Origin: Flavobacterium psychrophilum
Lineage (GTDB): Bacteria > Bacteroidota > Bacteroidia > Flavobacteriales > Flavobacteriaceae
Length of the DNA stretch: 64,000 nucleotides
Reading direction: 5' to 3'
Assembly (NCBI GenBank): GCA_003243255.1
Contig: QFQM01000005.1
Coordinates: 15,076-79,075, forward strand
Position 1 is the first letter of the stretch, and the number at the start of each line of letters is the position of its first letter. Positions 14,445-22,993 of this stretch are shown here, one piece after another. The notes under the pieces were generated by a model. It was not told where the DNA came from and did not search any database. It saw only the letters and a list, made by a program, of their open reading frames with translations. The position numbers and the translations under genes were made by a program.

Positions 14445-15053
14445 ATGCAAGTTAAATATGTAAGAGTAAGTACATCGGAGCAGAATACAGCTCGCCAAGA
14501 AACAAACAATAAATCATTCGCCAAAACCTATGTTGACCGTATCTCTGGTTCGGTTCCCTTCTCAGACCGTAAAGAGGGTAAAAGACTGTTATCTGATATT
14601 GATGGAGGTATCGTAACCGAAGTCCATATTGTTGCTATAGACCGCTTAGGCCGTTCTATCATTGATATTTTAACCGTGATAGAATACTTCAACGCCAAAG
14701 GTGTTAATCTCTTCATTGAAAGCATAGGCATGTTTTCGCTTATAGGTGGTAAACCCAATCCATCTTTTAAGATGATAGTGTCAGTATTAGGTAATGTAAG
14801 CGAAATGGAGCGTCTTAACCTTCTCGAACGTCAGCGTCAGGGAATTGAGGTTGCTAAACTTAACGGTACCTATAAAGGCAGATTATACGGTACTAAAATC
14901 AGCGAGGAAGATATTCTGGTAAAGTATAAGAGTGTGGTTAAAGAGCTAAAACGAGGGGAATCGTTAAGGCGTGCATCTAAGATAGGCGGATGTAGCCTCG
15001 GAACCGTTCAGAAAGTGAAATCAATCTTAGACAAACAATATGAAACAGTTTAA
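14445..15053 (+). CDS. Small serine recombinase (resolvase/invertase family)
   Basis: 202 residues. The N-terminal catalytic domain begins MQVKYVRVSTSEQN, with the nucleophile Ser9 in the YxRVS motif, and has IDRLGRS as the conserved arginine segment (about 64-70). A long E helix follows, then a short C-terminal HTH (about 160-198: RRASKIGGCSLGTVQKVKSIL). These enzymes resolve or invert DNA at short paired sites. It is the second recombinase of the island and is overlapped at its 3' end by a 46-residue ORF. Confidence 0.9.
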   Translation: MQVKYVRVSTSEQNTARQETNNKSFAKTYVDRISGSVPFSDRKEGKRLLSDIDGGIVTEVHIVAIDRLGRSIIDILTVIEYFNAKGVNLFIESIGMFSLIGGKPNPSFKMIVSVLGNVSEMERLNLLERQRQGIEVAKLNGTYKGRLYGTKISEEDILVKYKSVVKELKRGESLRRASKIGGCSLGTVQKVKSILDKQYETV

Positions 15054-15180
15054 GGTCAAAATGTGGATTGGTTCAAGTCCAACCGAAGTGGTCGTAACAG
15101 CTATGAATTCGGCGAATGCGTTGGCGATAGCTCGTAAATTATACCCAAATGCAAGGATTATAAGTGCCTCGCCAGCTTAG
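15040..15180 (+). CDS. 46-residue protein overlapping the resolvase gene
   Basis: Starts MKQFKVKMWIGSSPTEVVVT and ends IARKLYPNARIISASPA. The ATG lies 14 bp inside the resolvase gene in another frame, a coupling arrangement. The strand-helix-strand pattern with YPNARI resembles tiny proteins that accompany mobile genes in Bacteroidota. Function unknown. Confidence 0.5.
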   Translation: MKQFKVKMWIGSSPTEVVVTAMNSANALAIARKLYPNARIISASPA

Positions 15181-15229
15181 TGTAAAGTGCTGGTTGTTAG
15201 TGTTGTTTAAATTTTTTTCACTCTTCGAC

Positions 15230-15260
15230 TTGCAACTAGAGAGATAAATGTGTAGTTTTG
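15230..15260 (+). promoter_or_regulatory. Promoter of the recombinase operon
   Basis: TTG (15230-15232), 20-bp spacer, TAGTTTTG (15253-15260): both elements of the Bacteroidota vegetative promoter with near-canonical spacing. Transcription would begin near 15265. Confidence 0.65.
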
Positions 15261-15266
15261 CATTAT

Positions 15267-15435
15267 AAGGTTTTCGGGAGAAAATCGCTACAAAAATCTA
15301 AGCAGTAGATTTTTCTATTCTTCTCTAAGACTAGAGATAGAAATTCCCTTCTAAACGTTGCGTTAGAGAGTCCAGCTGTGACTATAAAAGAATAATTCTC
15401 CGCGATAAAAAATTGGAAAAAGCGGCTGGATTTCA
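15267..15435 (+). other. Long structured leader or small RNA before the recombinase operon
   Basis: About 170 nt between the promoter and the first ORF with no good coding frame. It contains AAAATCTA-agcag-TAGATTTTT (perfect hairpin around 15294-15315) and several complementary segments (GAGAAAATCGC with GCGATAAAAAATT). An RNA-level control or a separate small RNA is possible; no known riboswitch class is recognised. Confidence 0.35.
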
Positions 15436-15570
15436 ATGCTATCAACCACAAGATGTAAGCAAATCTTGAACAGTAATGGTATTCTATATTCTGATGATGA
15501 AATAGAAACCGTTAAACTCGTTCTGTACACCTTAGCTGAACTACACTATCAGCAAATCAATCAAAAATAA
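15436..15570 (+). CDS. 44-residue protein upstream of the large recombinase
   Basis: Starts MLSTTRCKQILNSNGILYSD; the rest is helical (DEIETVKLVLYTLAELHYQQINQK). It ends 22 bp before the recombinase start and is probably cotranscribed. Its helix-rich, charged pattern fits a small accessory of recombination genes, but no family name can be given. Confidence 0.55.
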   Translation: MLSTTRCKQILNSNGILYSDDEIETVKLVLYTLAELHYQQINQK

Positions 15571-15592
15571 TATTAACATTAAAACAAAAACT

Positions 15593-17140
15593 ATGAACGA
15601 TACAGTATTATATAGTCGTGTTAGCACTGACGAACAGGCGGAATTCGGATTCAGCCTGCGTCATCAAGAGCAAGTATTAACTACGTATTGCAACCAAAAT
15701 TTGCATTTAGTTGCTATGCACTTTGAAGAGGACTTCTCCGCAAAGAACTTTAACCGCCCAGAATGGAAAAAACTAACGGATTATGTAACTAAGAACAAGA
15801 AGACCATTAAGCGAATCTTATTTACTAAATGGGACAGGTTTTCCCGTAATGCAGAAGAGGCCTTGACCGTGATTAAGAAACTTACTTTAATGGGTATAGA
15901 GGTAAACGCTGTTGAGCAACCACTTGACCTTACAAATCCTGACCATAAAGTTATGTTGGCTATGTATCTAATATTACCAGAGGTTGAGAATGATAAAATA
16001 TCAATCCGAACTAGAGATGGTATGAGACGAGCAATGAAAGAAGGTTGCTTTCTAGCGAAAGCTCCGTACGGTTACTCGAATGGGAAAATCCTAGGGAAGA
16101 GTTCGGTTATTCCTAACGAGAAGGCTCCTATTGTGCTAAGCGCATTTACCGAGGTGTCAAAGGGGATTGATGCAGTTGATGTTATTAGAAAGAGGTTTAA
16201 GGTGGAACAAGGTCTAACTCTTGAAAAACAGCAGTTTTATAATATGCTGAGAAACATTGTTTATTGTGGTATGATTGTAGTTCCCGAATTCAAAAAAGAG
16301 CCTGCAACTATTACCAGAGGGTTACACGAGCCGATTGTAAGCCGTGAATTATTTGACAAGGTTCAGGATGTTTTGGATGGGCGTAAAAATATTGGAGCAA
16401 AGCTACCTTCGGTAATTAACGAAGCCTTTCCTTTGAAGGGGAATCTAATCTGTCCAGAGTGTGGTAAACAAATTACCGCAAGCAGGAGTAAAGGTAATGG
16501 TGGGTACTATGAGTATTACCATTGCACCGCTAAATGTAAGGTTAGACATAAGAAAGCAGACCTGCATAATGATGTGGCTGAAATGCTTACAAAGGTTTCA
16601 CTGAATGCGAATATTGCTGAGCTGTACAGAGAGATTTTAAGCGATTTTATTAACCAAAGTGAGGGAGATGCCTCTATACGTAGAAAGGAGCTCTCTAAAG
16701 AGAAAGAAACGCTTGAAAAGCTTATTGTAGAGGCTGAAGATAGACTGATGGTAAAAGACCTTACACCAGAACAGTTTAATAGGATAACAACGAGGTATGA
16801 AGCCTCAATACTTGAGATAGAAAAGTCAATCGGTAAGCTTGATAGGAATGAGACTAATCTTAGCACTTATGTAAATGATTCGGTAAAATTGCTATGTAAC
16901 TTGGGAGAATTATTCAACCAGCTGAAAGACAGTAAAAAAGGAGGGCTTTTGCGAACCATTTTCCCTGAGAAGCTAGTAATGGAAAAAGAAGGTCTTCGAA
17001 CCAATGCTAAGAATACTGTATTAGAGCTTCTGTCTAGAGAATACAGGAGATTGCAAAAGGGTAAAATGAAAAAAGCCACTAAAAATAGTGGCTTTTCCAA
17101 TGTGGCTCCCCCTCTTGGGCTCGAACCAAGGACCCTCTGA
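15593..17140 (+). CDS. Large serine recombinase / integrase
   Basis: 515 residues. The resolvase-type catalytic domain (about 1-150) has YSRVSTDEQ with nucleophile Ser11. The recombinase domain (about 155-260) is followed by a zinc-ribbon with CPECGKQ and YHCTAKC (about 287-315) and a long coiled-coil (about 365-460). These enzymes integrate and excise elements between short att sites. The last 24 codons (from 17066) come from the tRNA-Asn terminator and antisense tRNA sequence, so the protein's native end was probably near residue 491 and the element junction falls there. It is most likely the integrase of the 7.6-17.1 kb island. Confidence 0.9.
   Translation: MNDTVLYSRVSTDEQAEFGFSLRHQEQVLTTYCNQNLHLVAMHFEEDFSAKNFNRPEWKKLTDYVTKNKKTIKRILFTKWDRFSRNAEEALTVIKKLTLMGIEVNAVEQPLDLTNPDHKVMLAMYLILPEVENDKISIRTRDGMRRAMKEGCFLAKAPYGYSNGKILGKSSVIPNEKAPIVLSAFTEVSKGIDAVDVIRKRFKVEQGLTLEKQQFYNMLRNIVYCGMIVVPEFKKEPATITRGLHEPIVSRELFDKVQDVLDGRKNIGAKLPSVINEAFPLKGNLICPECGKQITASRSKGNGGYYEYYHCTAKCKVRHKKADLHNDVAEMLTKVSLNANIAELYREILSDFINQSEGDASIRRKELSKEKETLEKLIVEAEDRLMVKDLTPEQFNRITTRYEASILEIEKSIGKLDRNETNLSTYVNDSVKLLCNLGELFNQLKDSKKGGLLRTIFPEKLVMEKEGLRTNAKNTVLELLSREYRRLQKGKMKKATKNSGFSNVAPPLGLEPRTL
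17069..17098 (-). terminator. Terminator of tRNA-Asn
   Basis: Minus strand AAGCCACTA-ttttt-AGTGGCTTTTTTC hairpin with T-run, overlapping the 3' end of the recombinase frame. Confidence 0.8.
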
Positions 17141-17179
17141 TTAACAGTCAGATGCTCTAACCAGCTGAGCTAAGGAGGA
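17103..17179 (-). tRNA. tRNA-Asn (anticodon GTT)
   Basis: Minus strand, 74 nt plus an encoded CCA. Acceptor TCCTCCT/AGGGGGA, D stem GCTC/GAGC, anticodon stem TCTGA/TCAGA with loop CTGTTAA (anticodon GTT), variable GGGTC, T arm CTTGG-TTCGAGC-CCAAG, discriminator G. Promoter about 105 bp upstream. Confidence 0.95.
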
Positions 17180-17283
17180 AACTGTATATTGTTTCGTAAT
17201 TCTGGTTAAATCTTTTCAGATTTCTAATTACTTGATGTTTTAAAGACCGTTGTGCTTACTGGCGTATTGCCTTTATTGCGGTG

Positions 17284-17314
17284 CAAATATATAACCATTT
17301 TTAGTTTCTGCAAA
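17284..17314 (-). promoter_or_regulatory. Promoter of tRNA-Asn
   Basis: Minus strand TTTG (17311-17314), exactly 19 bp, TATATTTG (17284-17291), then CACC: canonical Bacteroidota promoter. The 100-bp gap to the tRNA is long and holds no other recognisable tRNA. Confidence 0.75.
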
Positions 17315-17330
17315 CAAAAACAGAAAAAAT

Positions 17331-18668
17331 TTAAAAGAATTTTTTGGCGATAATATCGTAAATATCTTTACCGAAAGTTAACACCATGAGACTTAATAAT
17401 ATAACCATACCTACCGTCTGCACTACACTTGCCGCTTTATCGCTTAATTTTTTTCCGGTAACCATTTCGGCAATGGTAAACAGGGCATGGCCACCGTCAA
17501 GACCCGGAATTGGAAGCACGTTCATAAACGCAAGTCCGATAGAAAAAAGCGCGGTAAACTTCCAGAAAAATTCCCAGTCCCATGTAGTAGGCATATTGCT
17601 GGCAATACCAACAACGCTTTTTACGTGCTTATAAGCACCTGTTGAAGGGCGAAGGATAAGTTTGAACTGTTTTACGTTATACACAAGCAGGAAATATGAT
17701 TCTTCCATAGCCTTAGGTATAGCTGTAAAGAAATTATAATGCTCGGTAACGGTATATTTCGGGTCACCTACAGTATTGTGGTATACCCCTATCGTCGCGT
17801 CTTCTTTATCAACTTTTGTTTTTATCTGAAGCGGAGCGCCATTTCGTTTTATATCAAGCGTAATAGAGCCTCCTTTGTTCTTAAATGCCTGTTCTGATAC
17901 CTGCGCCCTGTACATTAGCGGTTTTCCGTTTACACCCACGATAGTATCGCCAATCATAAGTCCGGCATCAGCAGCAAGCGATTGCTGCGGGAAAGAATCT
18001 ACTACGGTAGCTTTTACCATAGGATTCATAAAATCCCTTCCTTCTTTGTCAAGGATCTCTTTTTTATTCTCGTCGGTAAGCTTAAGGTCAATTAACTTAC
18101 CGTCACGTTGAATTTTGATGTCATCACCAAGAAGCACGTCCAGTATCATCCTGTCAAAACGCTCCTGATACTTACCGTCTACGCTAAGAATCTTGTCTCC
18201 GTTTTTAAAACCAACGTTAAGCCCGGTCTCACCAAAGGCAAGTCCGTCACGCTGTACCATTTCTGTGGCTACATATTTTTTACCGTAAGTAGAATAAACA
18301 ACAGTATAGATGAACCAAGCCAGAATGATATTTACTATAATACCACCCATCATGATGATAAGACGCTGCCATGCCGGTTTAGAACGGAATTCCCATGGTT
18401 TTGGTTCACTTTTCATCTGCTCGGTATCCATGCTCTCGTCGATCATACCCGAAAGCTTCACATAACCACCAATAGGCAGCCATCCGATACCCCATTCTGT
18501 TTCACCAATTTTTTTCTTGAAAAGCGCAAAGCCCGCATCCATAAAAAGGTAAAATTTCTCTACCCTTACCTTAAACATTTTTGCGGTGATATAGTGCCCA
18601 AATTCATGTAGTATTACAAGTATTGACAACATGAGAACCAATTGGGCAATCTGTACAAGTGTATCCAT
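17331..18668 (-). CDS. rseP: Site-2 / RIP zinc metalloprotease
   Basis: 445 residues. HEFGH (21-25) in the first membrane segment and LDGGH (about 390-394) in a C-terminal segment form the M50 active site (two His, one Glu, one Asp). PDZ-like modules lie between (about 130-330, with GDTIVGVNGKP). These proteases cut membrane-bound anti-sigma factors and leftover signal peptides within the inner membrane. The gene is monocistronic here and points toward the tRNA-Asn promoter. Confidence 0.95.
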   Translation of the reverse strand: MDTLVQIAQLVLMLSILVILHEFGHYITAKMFKVRVEKFYLFMDAGFALFKKKIGETEWGIGWLPIGGYVKLSGMIDESMDTEQMKSEPKPWEFRSKPAWQRLIIMMGGIIVNIILAWFIYTVVYSTYGKKYVATEMVQRDGLAFGETGLNVGFKNGDKILSVDGKYQERFDRMILDVLLGDDIKIQRDGKLIDLKLTDENKKEILDKEGRDFMNPMVKATVVDSFPQQSLAADAGLMIGDTIVGVNGKPLMYRAQVSEQAFKNKGGSITLDIKRNGAPLQIKTKVDKEDATIGVYHNTVGDPKYTVTEHYNFFTAIPKAMEESYFLLVYNVKQFKLILRPSTGAYKHVKSVVGIASNMPTTWDWEFFWKFTALFSIGLAFMNVLPIPGLDGGHALFTIAEMVTGKKLSDKAASVVQTVGMVILLSLMVLTFGKDIYDIIAKKFF

Positions 18669-18817
18669 TCTAAAGTTTTAAATTCCTTTTATAAACGCAC
18701 AAAAATAGCATTTTCTGCTTACCATGCGCTATTTTAATGCAGAGGTTTGTGTTTAAATATGTGTTAATAATCAAAAGTTATGCCCACTATTTAAATATGG
18801 AAAGGTAAATTTAACCT

Positions 18818-18825
18818 TACTTTTG
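18818..18825 (+). promoter_or_regulatory. -7 element of the oxidoreductase operon
   Basis: TACTTTTG, 21 bp before the ATG at 18847. It overlaps the upstream in-frame TTG, which rules that codon out as the start. Confidence 0.6.
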
Positions 18826-18846
18826 TTTAGTAATACGATTTATACA

Positions 18847-19887
18847 ATGAAAAAGATAAAAACAGCATTGCTTTCTTACGGAATGTCGGGACGTGTGTTT
18901 CATGCCCCATTCCTGCAACTGCACGACGGATTTGAGCTTACCGGCTCCTGGGAGCGCAGCAAAAAGCTCATTCAGCAGGATTATCCCAACGTAAAAAGTT
19001 ATGCCTCTCTCGAAGAATTATTAGCCGATGATATAGAACTGGTAGTGGTAAACACTCCGGTAGAAACCCACTATGAATATGCCAAAAAGGCACTTTTGGC
19101 AGGCAAGCACGCTTTGGTAGAAAAAGCATTTACCACAACTGCTGCCGAAGCTGAAGAACTTAATGCTATTGCTAAAGAAAAAGGGCTGAAGCTTACGGTG
19201 TACCAAAACCGCCGTTGGGACAGCGACTTTATGACCGTAAAACAGGTGGCAGACCAAAATCTGTTAGGCGATATTGTGGAAGCCGAATTCCATTTTGACA
19301 GATACAATCCGTTACTGAGCCCGAAAACACATAAGGAAACGGCGAATGCCGGTGCCGGAGTGCTTAAGGATTTAGGTTCGCATATCATTGATCAGGCATT
19401 GTACCTTTTCGGTTATCCTGAGGCTGTACATGGCGATGTAAGGATTACCCGTGAAAACTCATTGGTAGATGACTGGTTTGATATTTCCTTGTACTATCCG
19501 GACAAAAGAGTGAGGTTAAAAGCTGGCTTTTTTGTACGAGAAGCCATTCCTGCCTACATTGTTCATGGTAAAAAAGGGACATTTTTAAAACAGCGCGGCG
19601 ACATTCAGGAGGATGTGCTTAAAACCGGAGCCAAACCCAACCGTACCGACTGGGGTACTGAACCGAAAGAAAAAGAAGGACTGTTGCATACCGAAATAAA
19701 CGGAGAAGAAGTGCGCAAAACAATCCCTACGCTTCAGGGTAATTATTATGCTTTGTTTGATGGTGTTTATAAGGCAATAGTCGAAAACAAAACCGAACCG
19801 GTTACAGCAGAAGACGGCATTAAAACCATGCAGGTTATTGATGCGGTGATAGAAAGCAGTAAATCGGGAAAAATTATTCAACTATAA
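18847..19887 (+). CDS. Gfo/Idh/MocA family oxidoreductase
   Basis: 346 residues. The Rossmann N-terminus (KIKTALLSYGMSGRVFHAPFL) has the G-x-S-G-R-V-F-H variant of the dinucleotide-binding loop typical of YhhX/YdgJ-like members. LVEKAFTTTAAEAEEL (about 96-112) carries the EK motif whose lysine acts in catalysis, and a C-terminal alpha/beta domain follows. These enzymes oxidise or reduce sugars and cyclitols with NAD(P). It is the first of four closely spaced genes (gaps 7, 15 and 8 bp). Substrate unknown. Confidence 0.9.
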   Translation: MKKIKTALLSYGMSGRVFHAPFLQLHDGFELTGSWERSKKLIQQDYPNVKSYASLEELLADDIELVVVNTPVETHYEYAKKALLAGKHALVEKAFTTTAAEAEELNAIAKEKGLKLTVYQNRRWDSDFMTVKQVADQNLLGDIVEAEFHFDRYNPLLSPKTHKETANAGAGVLKDLGSHIIDQALYLFGYPEAVHGDVRITRENSLVDDWFDISLYYPDKRVRLKAGFFVREAIPAYIVHGKKGTFLKQRGDIQEDVLKTGAKPNRTDWGTEPKEKEGLLHTEINGEEVRKTIPTLQGNYYALFDGVYKAIVENKTEPVTAEDGIKTMQVIDAVIESSKSGKIIQL

Positions 19888-19894
19888 AATAGCT

Positions 19895-20845
19895 ATGGAA
19901 AAAAGACAACTAGGTAACACAGGCCTTCACGTTTATCCCATCACTTTTGGAGGCAATGTTTTTGGATGGACCATTGATGAGAAAAAATCTTTTGAAATAC
20001 TTGATGCCTTTACCGGCGCATGGTTCAACTTTATTGATACCGCCGATGTTTATTCGCGATGGGTTCCCGGAAATGAGGGAGGCGAGTCGGAAATTATCAT
20101 CGGTAAATGGATGAAAGCACAGGGAAATCGCGATAAGCTTATTATAGCGACCAAAGTAGGGAGTGATATGGGCAGCGGAAAAAAAGACCTGTCTAAAAAA
20201 TATATCCTTAAAGCCGCTGAAGATTCGCTTAAAAGACTGCAGACCGATTATATCGATCTGTACCAGACGCATTGGGACGATCCGACGACACCTATTGAAG
20301 AAACCCTTGAAGCGTATGCACAGCTTATAAAAGAAGGTAAAGTGCGCCATATCGGCGCTTCTAACCTTACTGCCGACAGGCTTAAGGATTCGTTGCAGAT
20401 CGCTTTTGCTAACGGATTACCAGCTTATGAAACGTTTCAGCCTCATTATAATTTATACGAGCGTGCCGCTTTTGAAGACGGGCTTGAACCTGTTTGCCTG
20501 GGTAATAATTTGGGCGTACTGAATTATTATTCGCTTGCCAGCGGATTCCTTACAGGGAAATACCGCTCTGAAGCAGATCTTGGCAAAAGCCAGCGTGGGG
20601 GTGGTGTGGCACAATACCTTAACGAGCGCGGATTTAAAATACTCGATGCATTGGATAAGGTTGCTGCCGAACTGAACAGCACTCCTGCAACGGTAGCTTT
20701 GGCATGGCTTATTCACCGACCATCTGTAACGGCTCCTATAGTAAGCGCTACCAGTATAAATCAGCTTGACAGTATCATAAAAGCACCTGATCTGAAAATA
20801 ACAAACGATCAGATAGAACTTCTTACTAAAGCAAGCGCATGGTAA
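19895..20845 (+). CDS. Aldo/keto reductase
   Basis: 316 residues, TIM-barrel family. Visible motifs: N-terminal RQLGNTGLHVYPITFGG, FIDTADVYS (Asp and Tyr of the catalytic tetrad, about 48-56), IIATKVGS with the catalytic Lys (about 88), DLYQTHWDD with the His position, and a C-terminal NADPH-binding region. It reduces carbonyls with NADPH. It is second in the operon, together with a Gfo/Idh protein and a hydroxyacid dehydrogenase, which suggests a small-molecule carbonyl or sugar catabolic route. Confidence 0.92.
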   Translation: MEKRQLGNTGLHVYPITFGGNVFGWTIDEKKSFEILDAFTGAWFNFIDTADVYSRWVPGNEGGESEIIIGKWMKAQGNRDKLIIATKVGSDMGSGKKDLSKKYILKAAEDSLKRLQTDYIDLYQTHWDDPTTPIEETLEAYAQLIKEGKVRHIGASNLTADRLKDSLQIAFANGLPAYETFQPHYNLYERAAFEDGLEPVCLGNNLGVLNYYSLASGFLTGKYRSEADLGKSQRGGGVAQYLNERGFKILDALDKVAAELNSTPATVALAWLIHRPSVTAPIVSATSINQLDSIIKAPDLKITNDQIELLTKASAW

Positions 20846-20860
20846 TAAATAGAATGTAAT

Positions 20861-21853
20861 ATGAAAGTATTTGCAAACAGGGTTCTGCCGGAAAAGGTAT
20901 TTCAGAAATTACAGGATGACGGAATCATAATAACCGAATGGCTTGGGCACAGGGAACTCACAACCGATGAATTTATAACCTACGCCAAAGATGCCGATGG
21001 CATAATGCTTATGGCCGGTATGAAAGTAACTGCCGATATATTACAGCAATGCGAAAGCCTGAAAGTAATATCGCTGCATTCTGTAGGGTATGACAATGTG
21101 GATGTTGAAGCAGCTACAAAATTAGGCATTGCCATAGGGCATACGCCCGATGTACTTAGCAAAGCCACTGCCGATGCGGCTTTTTTGCTGATGCTTGCCA
21201 CATCGCGTAAAGCATTCTTTCATCACAAGCGTGCCCTTAAGGGCGAATGGAAATCGTACGGGCCTATAGATGATTTGTTAGGGATTGATATTGAAGGAAA
21301 AACACTCGGCATTTTTGGGTTGGGCAGCATCGGTTTTGAGATGGCAAAGCGTAGTAAAAATGCCTTCGGTATGAATGTAATTTACCATAACCGAAGTACT
21401 AACGAGAAAGCAGAAAAGGAACTCGGTGCTAAAAAGGTTTCCTTTGATGAATTGCTCAGTCAAAGCGATATTATTTCTGTACATGCGAATCTTACCCCTG
21501 AGACTAAGGAGATATTTAATACACCGGCATTTGCCAAAATGAAACCCAATGCCATTTTTGTAAATGTGGCGCGTGGCGGAATTCATAACGAAACCGACCT
21601 GAAAGCTGCCCTTGATAACAAAACCATTTGGGGTGCAGGACTGGATGTTACCAATCCGGAGCCTATGGATATAGATAATCCATTGCTTAATATGCCTAAT
21701 GTTTCGGTGTTGCCGCACATTGGGTCGGCAGTAAAAGAAACCCGCGAAGCCATGATGCAGCTGGTGGTAGCCAACCTGTTTGCCGGACTTAAAGGAGAGA
21801 AACTGCCTAAATGTGTGAATCCGGAGGTGTATAACGAAAGTAATAAATCATAA
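20861..21853 (+). CDS. D-isomer-specific 2-hydroxyacid dehydrogenase
   Basis: 330 residues. The NAD(H)-binding motif is GIFGLGSIGFEMAKR (about 149-163). The catalytic trio is Arg in VNVARGG, Glu in the DVTNPEP segment and His in LPHIGSA. Overall it resembles glyoxylate/hydroxypyruvate reductases or gluconate 2-dehydrogenases of the GRHPR type. It interconverts a 2-keto acid and a D-2-hydroxy acid in the cytoplasm. Third gene of the operon. Confidence 0.92.
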   Translation: MKVFANRVLPEKVFQKLQDDGIIITEWLGHRELTTDEFITYAKDADGIMLMAGMKVTADILQQCESLKVISLHSVGYDNVDVEAATKLGIAIGHTPDVLSKATADAAFLLMLATSRKAFFHHKRALKGEWKSYGPIDDLLGIDIEGKTLGIFGLGSIGFEMAKRSKNAFGMNVIYHNRSTNEKAEKELGAKKVSFDELLSQSDIISVHANLTPETKEIFNTPAFAKMKPNAIFVNVARGGIHNETDLKAALDNKTIWGAGLDVTNPEPMDIDNPLLNMPNVSVLPHIGSAVKETREAMMQLVVANLFAGLKGEKLPKCVNPEVYNESNKS

Positions 21854-21861
21854 TTCTAAGC

Positions 21862-22857
21862 ATGAAAAAAGTTTTGCTGACAACTATTATATTGTTTTTA
21901 CTTGTCCTGAATGCGCAGGAGAAAACGCTACGTCCTACCGAATTGAGAATGGAAAACATAAAATATCCTTTTCCGGTGCAAATGCTGGCGTTAAAAATTC
22001 AGGGGCAGGATCTCGAGATGGCATATATGGACCTACAGCCTGCAAAAGCCAACGGAAAAACCGTATTGCTGCTGCACGGCAAAAACTTTCCGGCAATGTA
22101 CTGGGAGCAAACGGCCAATGATCTGGCTAAAGAGGGGTACCGGGTTGTGATGCCCGACCAGGTAGGTTTCGGAAAATCGTCTAAACCGGGAAATATTCAG
22201 TATACTTTCCAGCTTTTGGCACAAAATACAAAGGCGGTTCTTGATGCGCTTAAAATCACTAAAGTTAATGTTGTAGGGCATTCTATGGGAGGAATGCTTG
22301 CCACGAGGTTTTCATTGATGTATCCTGAGGTTGTTGAGAAGCTTGTGCTTGAAAATCCGATAGGACTTGAAGACTGGAAAACCGTAGTGCCATATCAAAG
22401 TGTGGATGACTGGTATGCCGGAGAGCTGAAACAGAATTACCAGACCATGAAGGAGTATCAGCTTAAATTTTATTATGACAACCAGTGGAAGCCCGAATAT
22501 GACAAATGGCTTTTGCCGGTTGCCGGATGGACAGTAAACAAAGACTATGCTGTTATTGCAAAAAGTTCGGCCCTAACGTATGATATGATCTTTACACAGC
22601 CGGTGGTATATGAATTTGAGAATCTGAAAATGCCTGTATTGCTTATTATAGGGCAGCGTGACCGTACTGCACTTGGAAAAGGCAAAGCACCAAAAGAGGT
22701 CCAGGAAAAGTTGGGTAATTATCCGTTACTCGGAAAAGAAACCGCAAAGAAAATTCCAAATGCTGTTTTAGTTGAAATAGAAAATACCGGACACCTGCCA
22801 CATATCGAAGTGTATGATAAGTTCATTACACCGCTGAAAGAGTTTTTGAAAAAATAG
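21862..22857 (+). CDS. Secreted alpha/beta hydrolase
   Basis: 331 residues with a signal peptide (about 1-18, ending LNAQ). The fold is clear: LLLHGKNFPAMYW with the oxyanion HG, nucleophile in VVGHSMGGML (Ser about 137), acid in the GQRDRTALG region (about 262) and His in ENTGHLPHIE near the C-terminus. Probably a periplasmic esterase or haloperoxidase-like hydrolase. It lies 8 bp after the dehydrogenase and closes the operon. Substrate unknown. Confidence 0.9.
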   Translation: MKKVLLTTIILFLLVLNAQEKTLRPTELRMENIKYPFPVQMLALKIQGQDLEMAYMDLQPAKANGKTVLLLHGKNFPAMYWEQTANDLAKEGYRVVMPDQVGFGKSSKPGNIQYTFQLLAQNTKAVLDALKITKVNVVGHSMGGMLATRFSLMYPEVVEKLVLENPIGLEDWKTVVPYQSVDDWYAGELKQNYQTMKEYQLKFYYDNQWKPEYDKWLLPVAGWTVNKDYAVIAKSSALTYDMIFTQPVVYEFENLKMPVLLIIGQRDRTALGKGKAPKEVQEKLGNYPLLGKETAKKIPNAVLVEIENTGHLPHIEVYDKFITPLKEFLKK

Positions 22858-22993
22858 TCGTTTTTCTGACTCAGTTCGGGCAAAAGCCCTTGTGTCCGAT
22901 CCGCGTCATCCACTGCGAGGTATTTGTTACATCTCTCATTCATCGGGAATACTGAGGGTGACGAGATAAGTAAAACTTTCAAAATTATCATAA

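Larger units (their letters stand above)
7640..17070. mobile_element. Putative integrated mobile element between tRNA-Arg and tRNA-Asn
   Basis: The interval carries an HTH-HUH protein, an XRE repressor, two serine recombinases, several tiny ORFs and a metal cargo, and is bracketed by tRNA genes. The right boundary is supported by the recombinase frame running into the tRNA-Asn flank. The left boundary is uncertain: ATGAAAAAA occurs at both 7640 and 17066 beside a tRNA-type terminator and could be a short att core, but this is a low-complexity match. No tyrosine integrase, conjugation or phage structural genes are seen. Confidence 0.5.

Noticed and set aside
15181..15435. Protein-coding gene in the leader region
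   Set aside because: A 62-residue minus-strand frame exists, but it opposes the promoter, has no ribosome-binding context and overlaps the hairpins.
7640..17070. Prophage
   Set aside because: No capsid, terminase, portal or tail gene is visible; the HTH-HUH gene, recombinases and metal cargo fit a small integrative element better.
17066..17140. C-terminal 24 residues of the large recombinase as a functional domain
   Set aside because: They are read from the tRNA-Asn terminator and antisense tRNA; LGLEPRT-type endings are a known product of reading through a tRNA.
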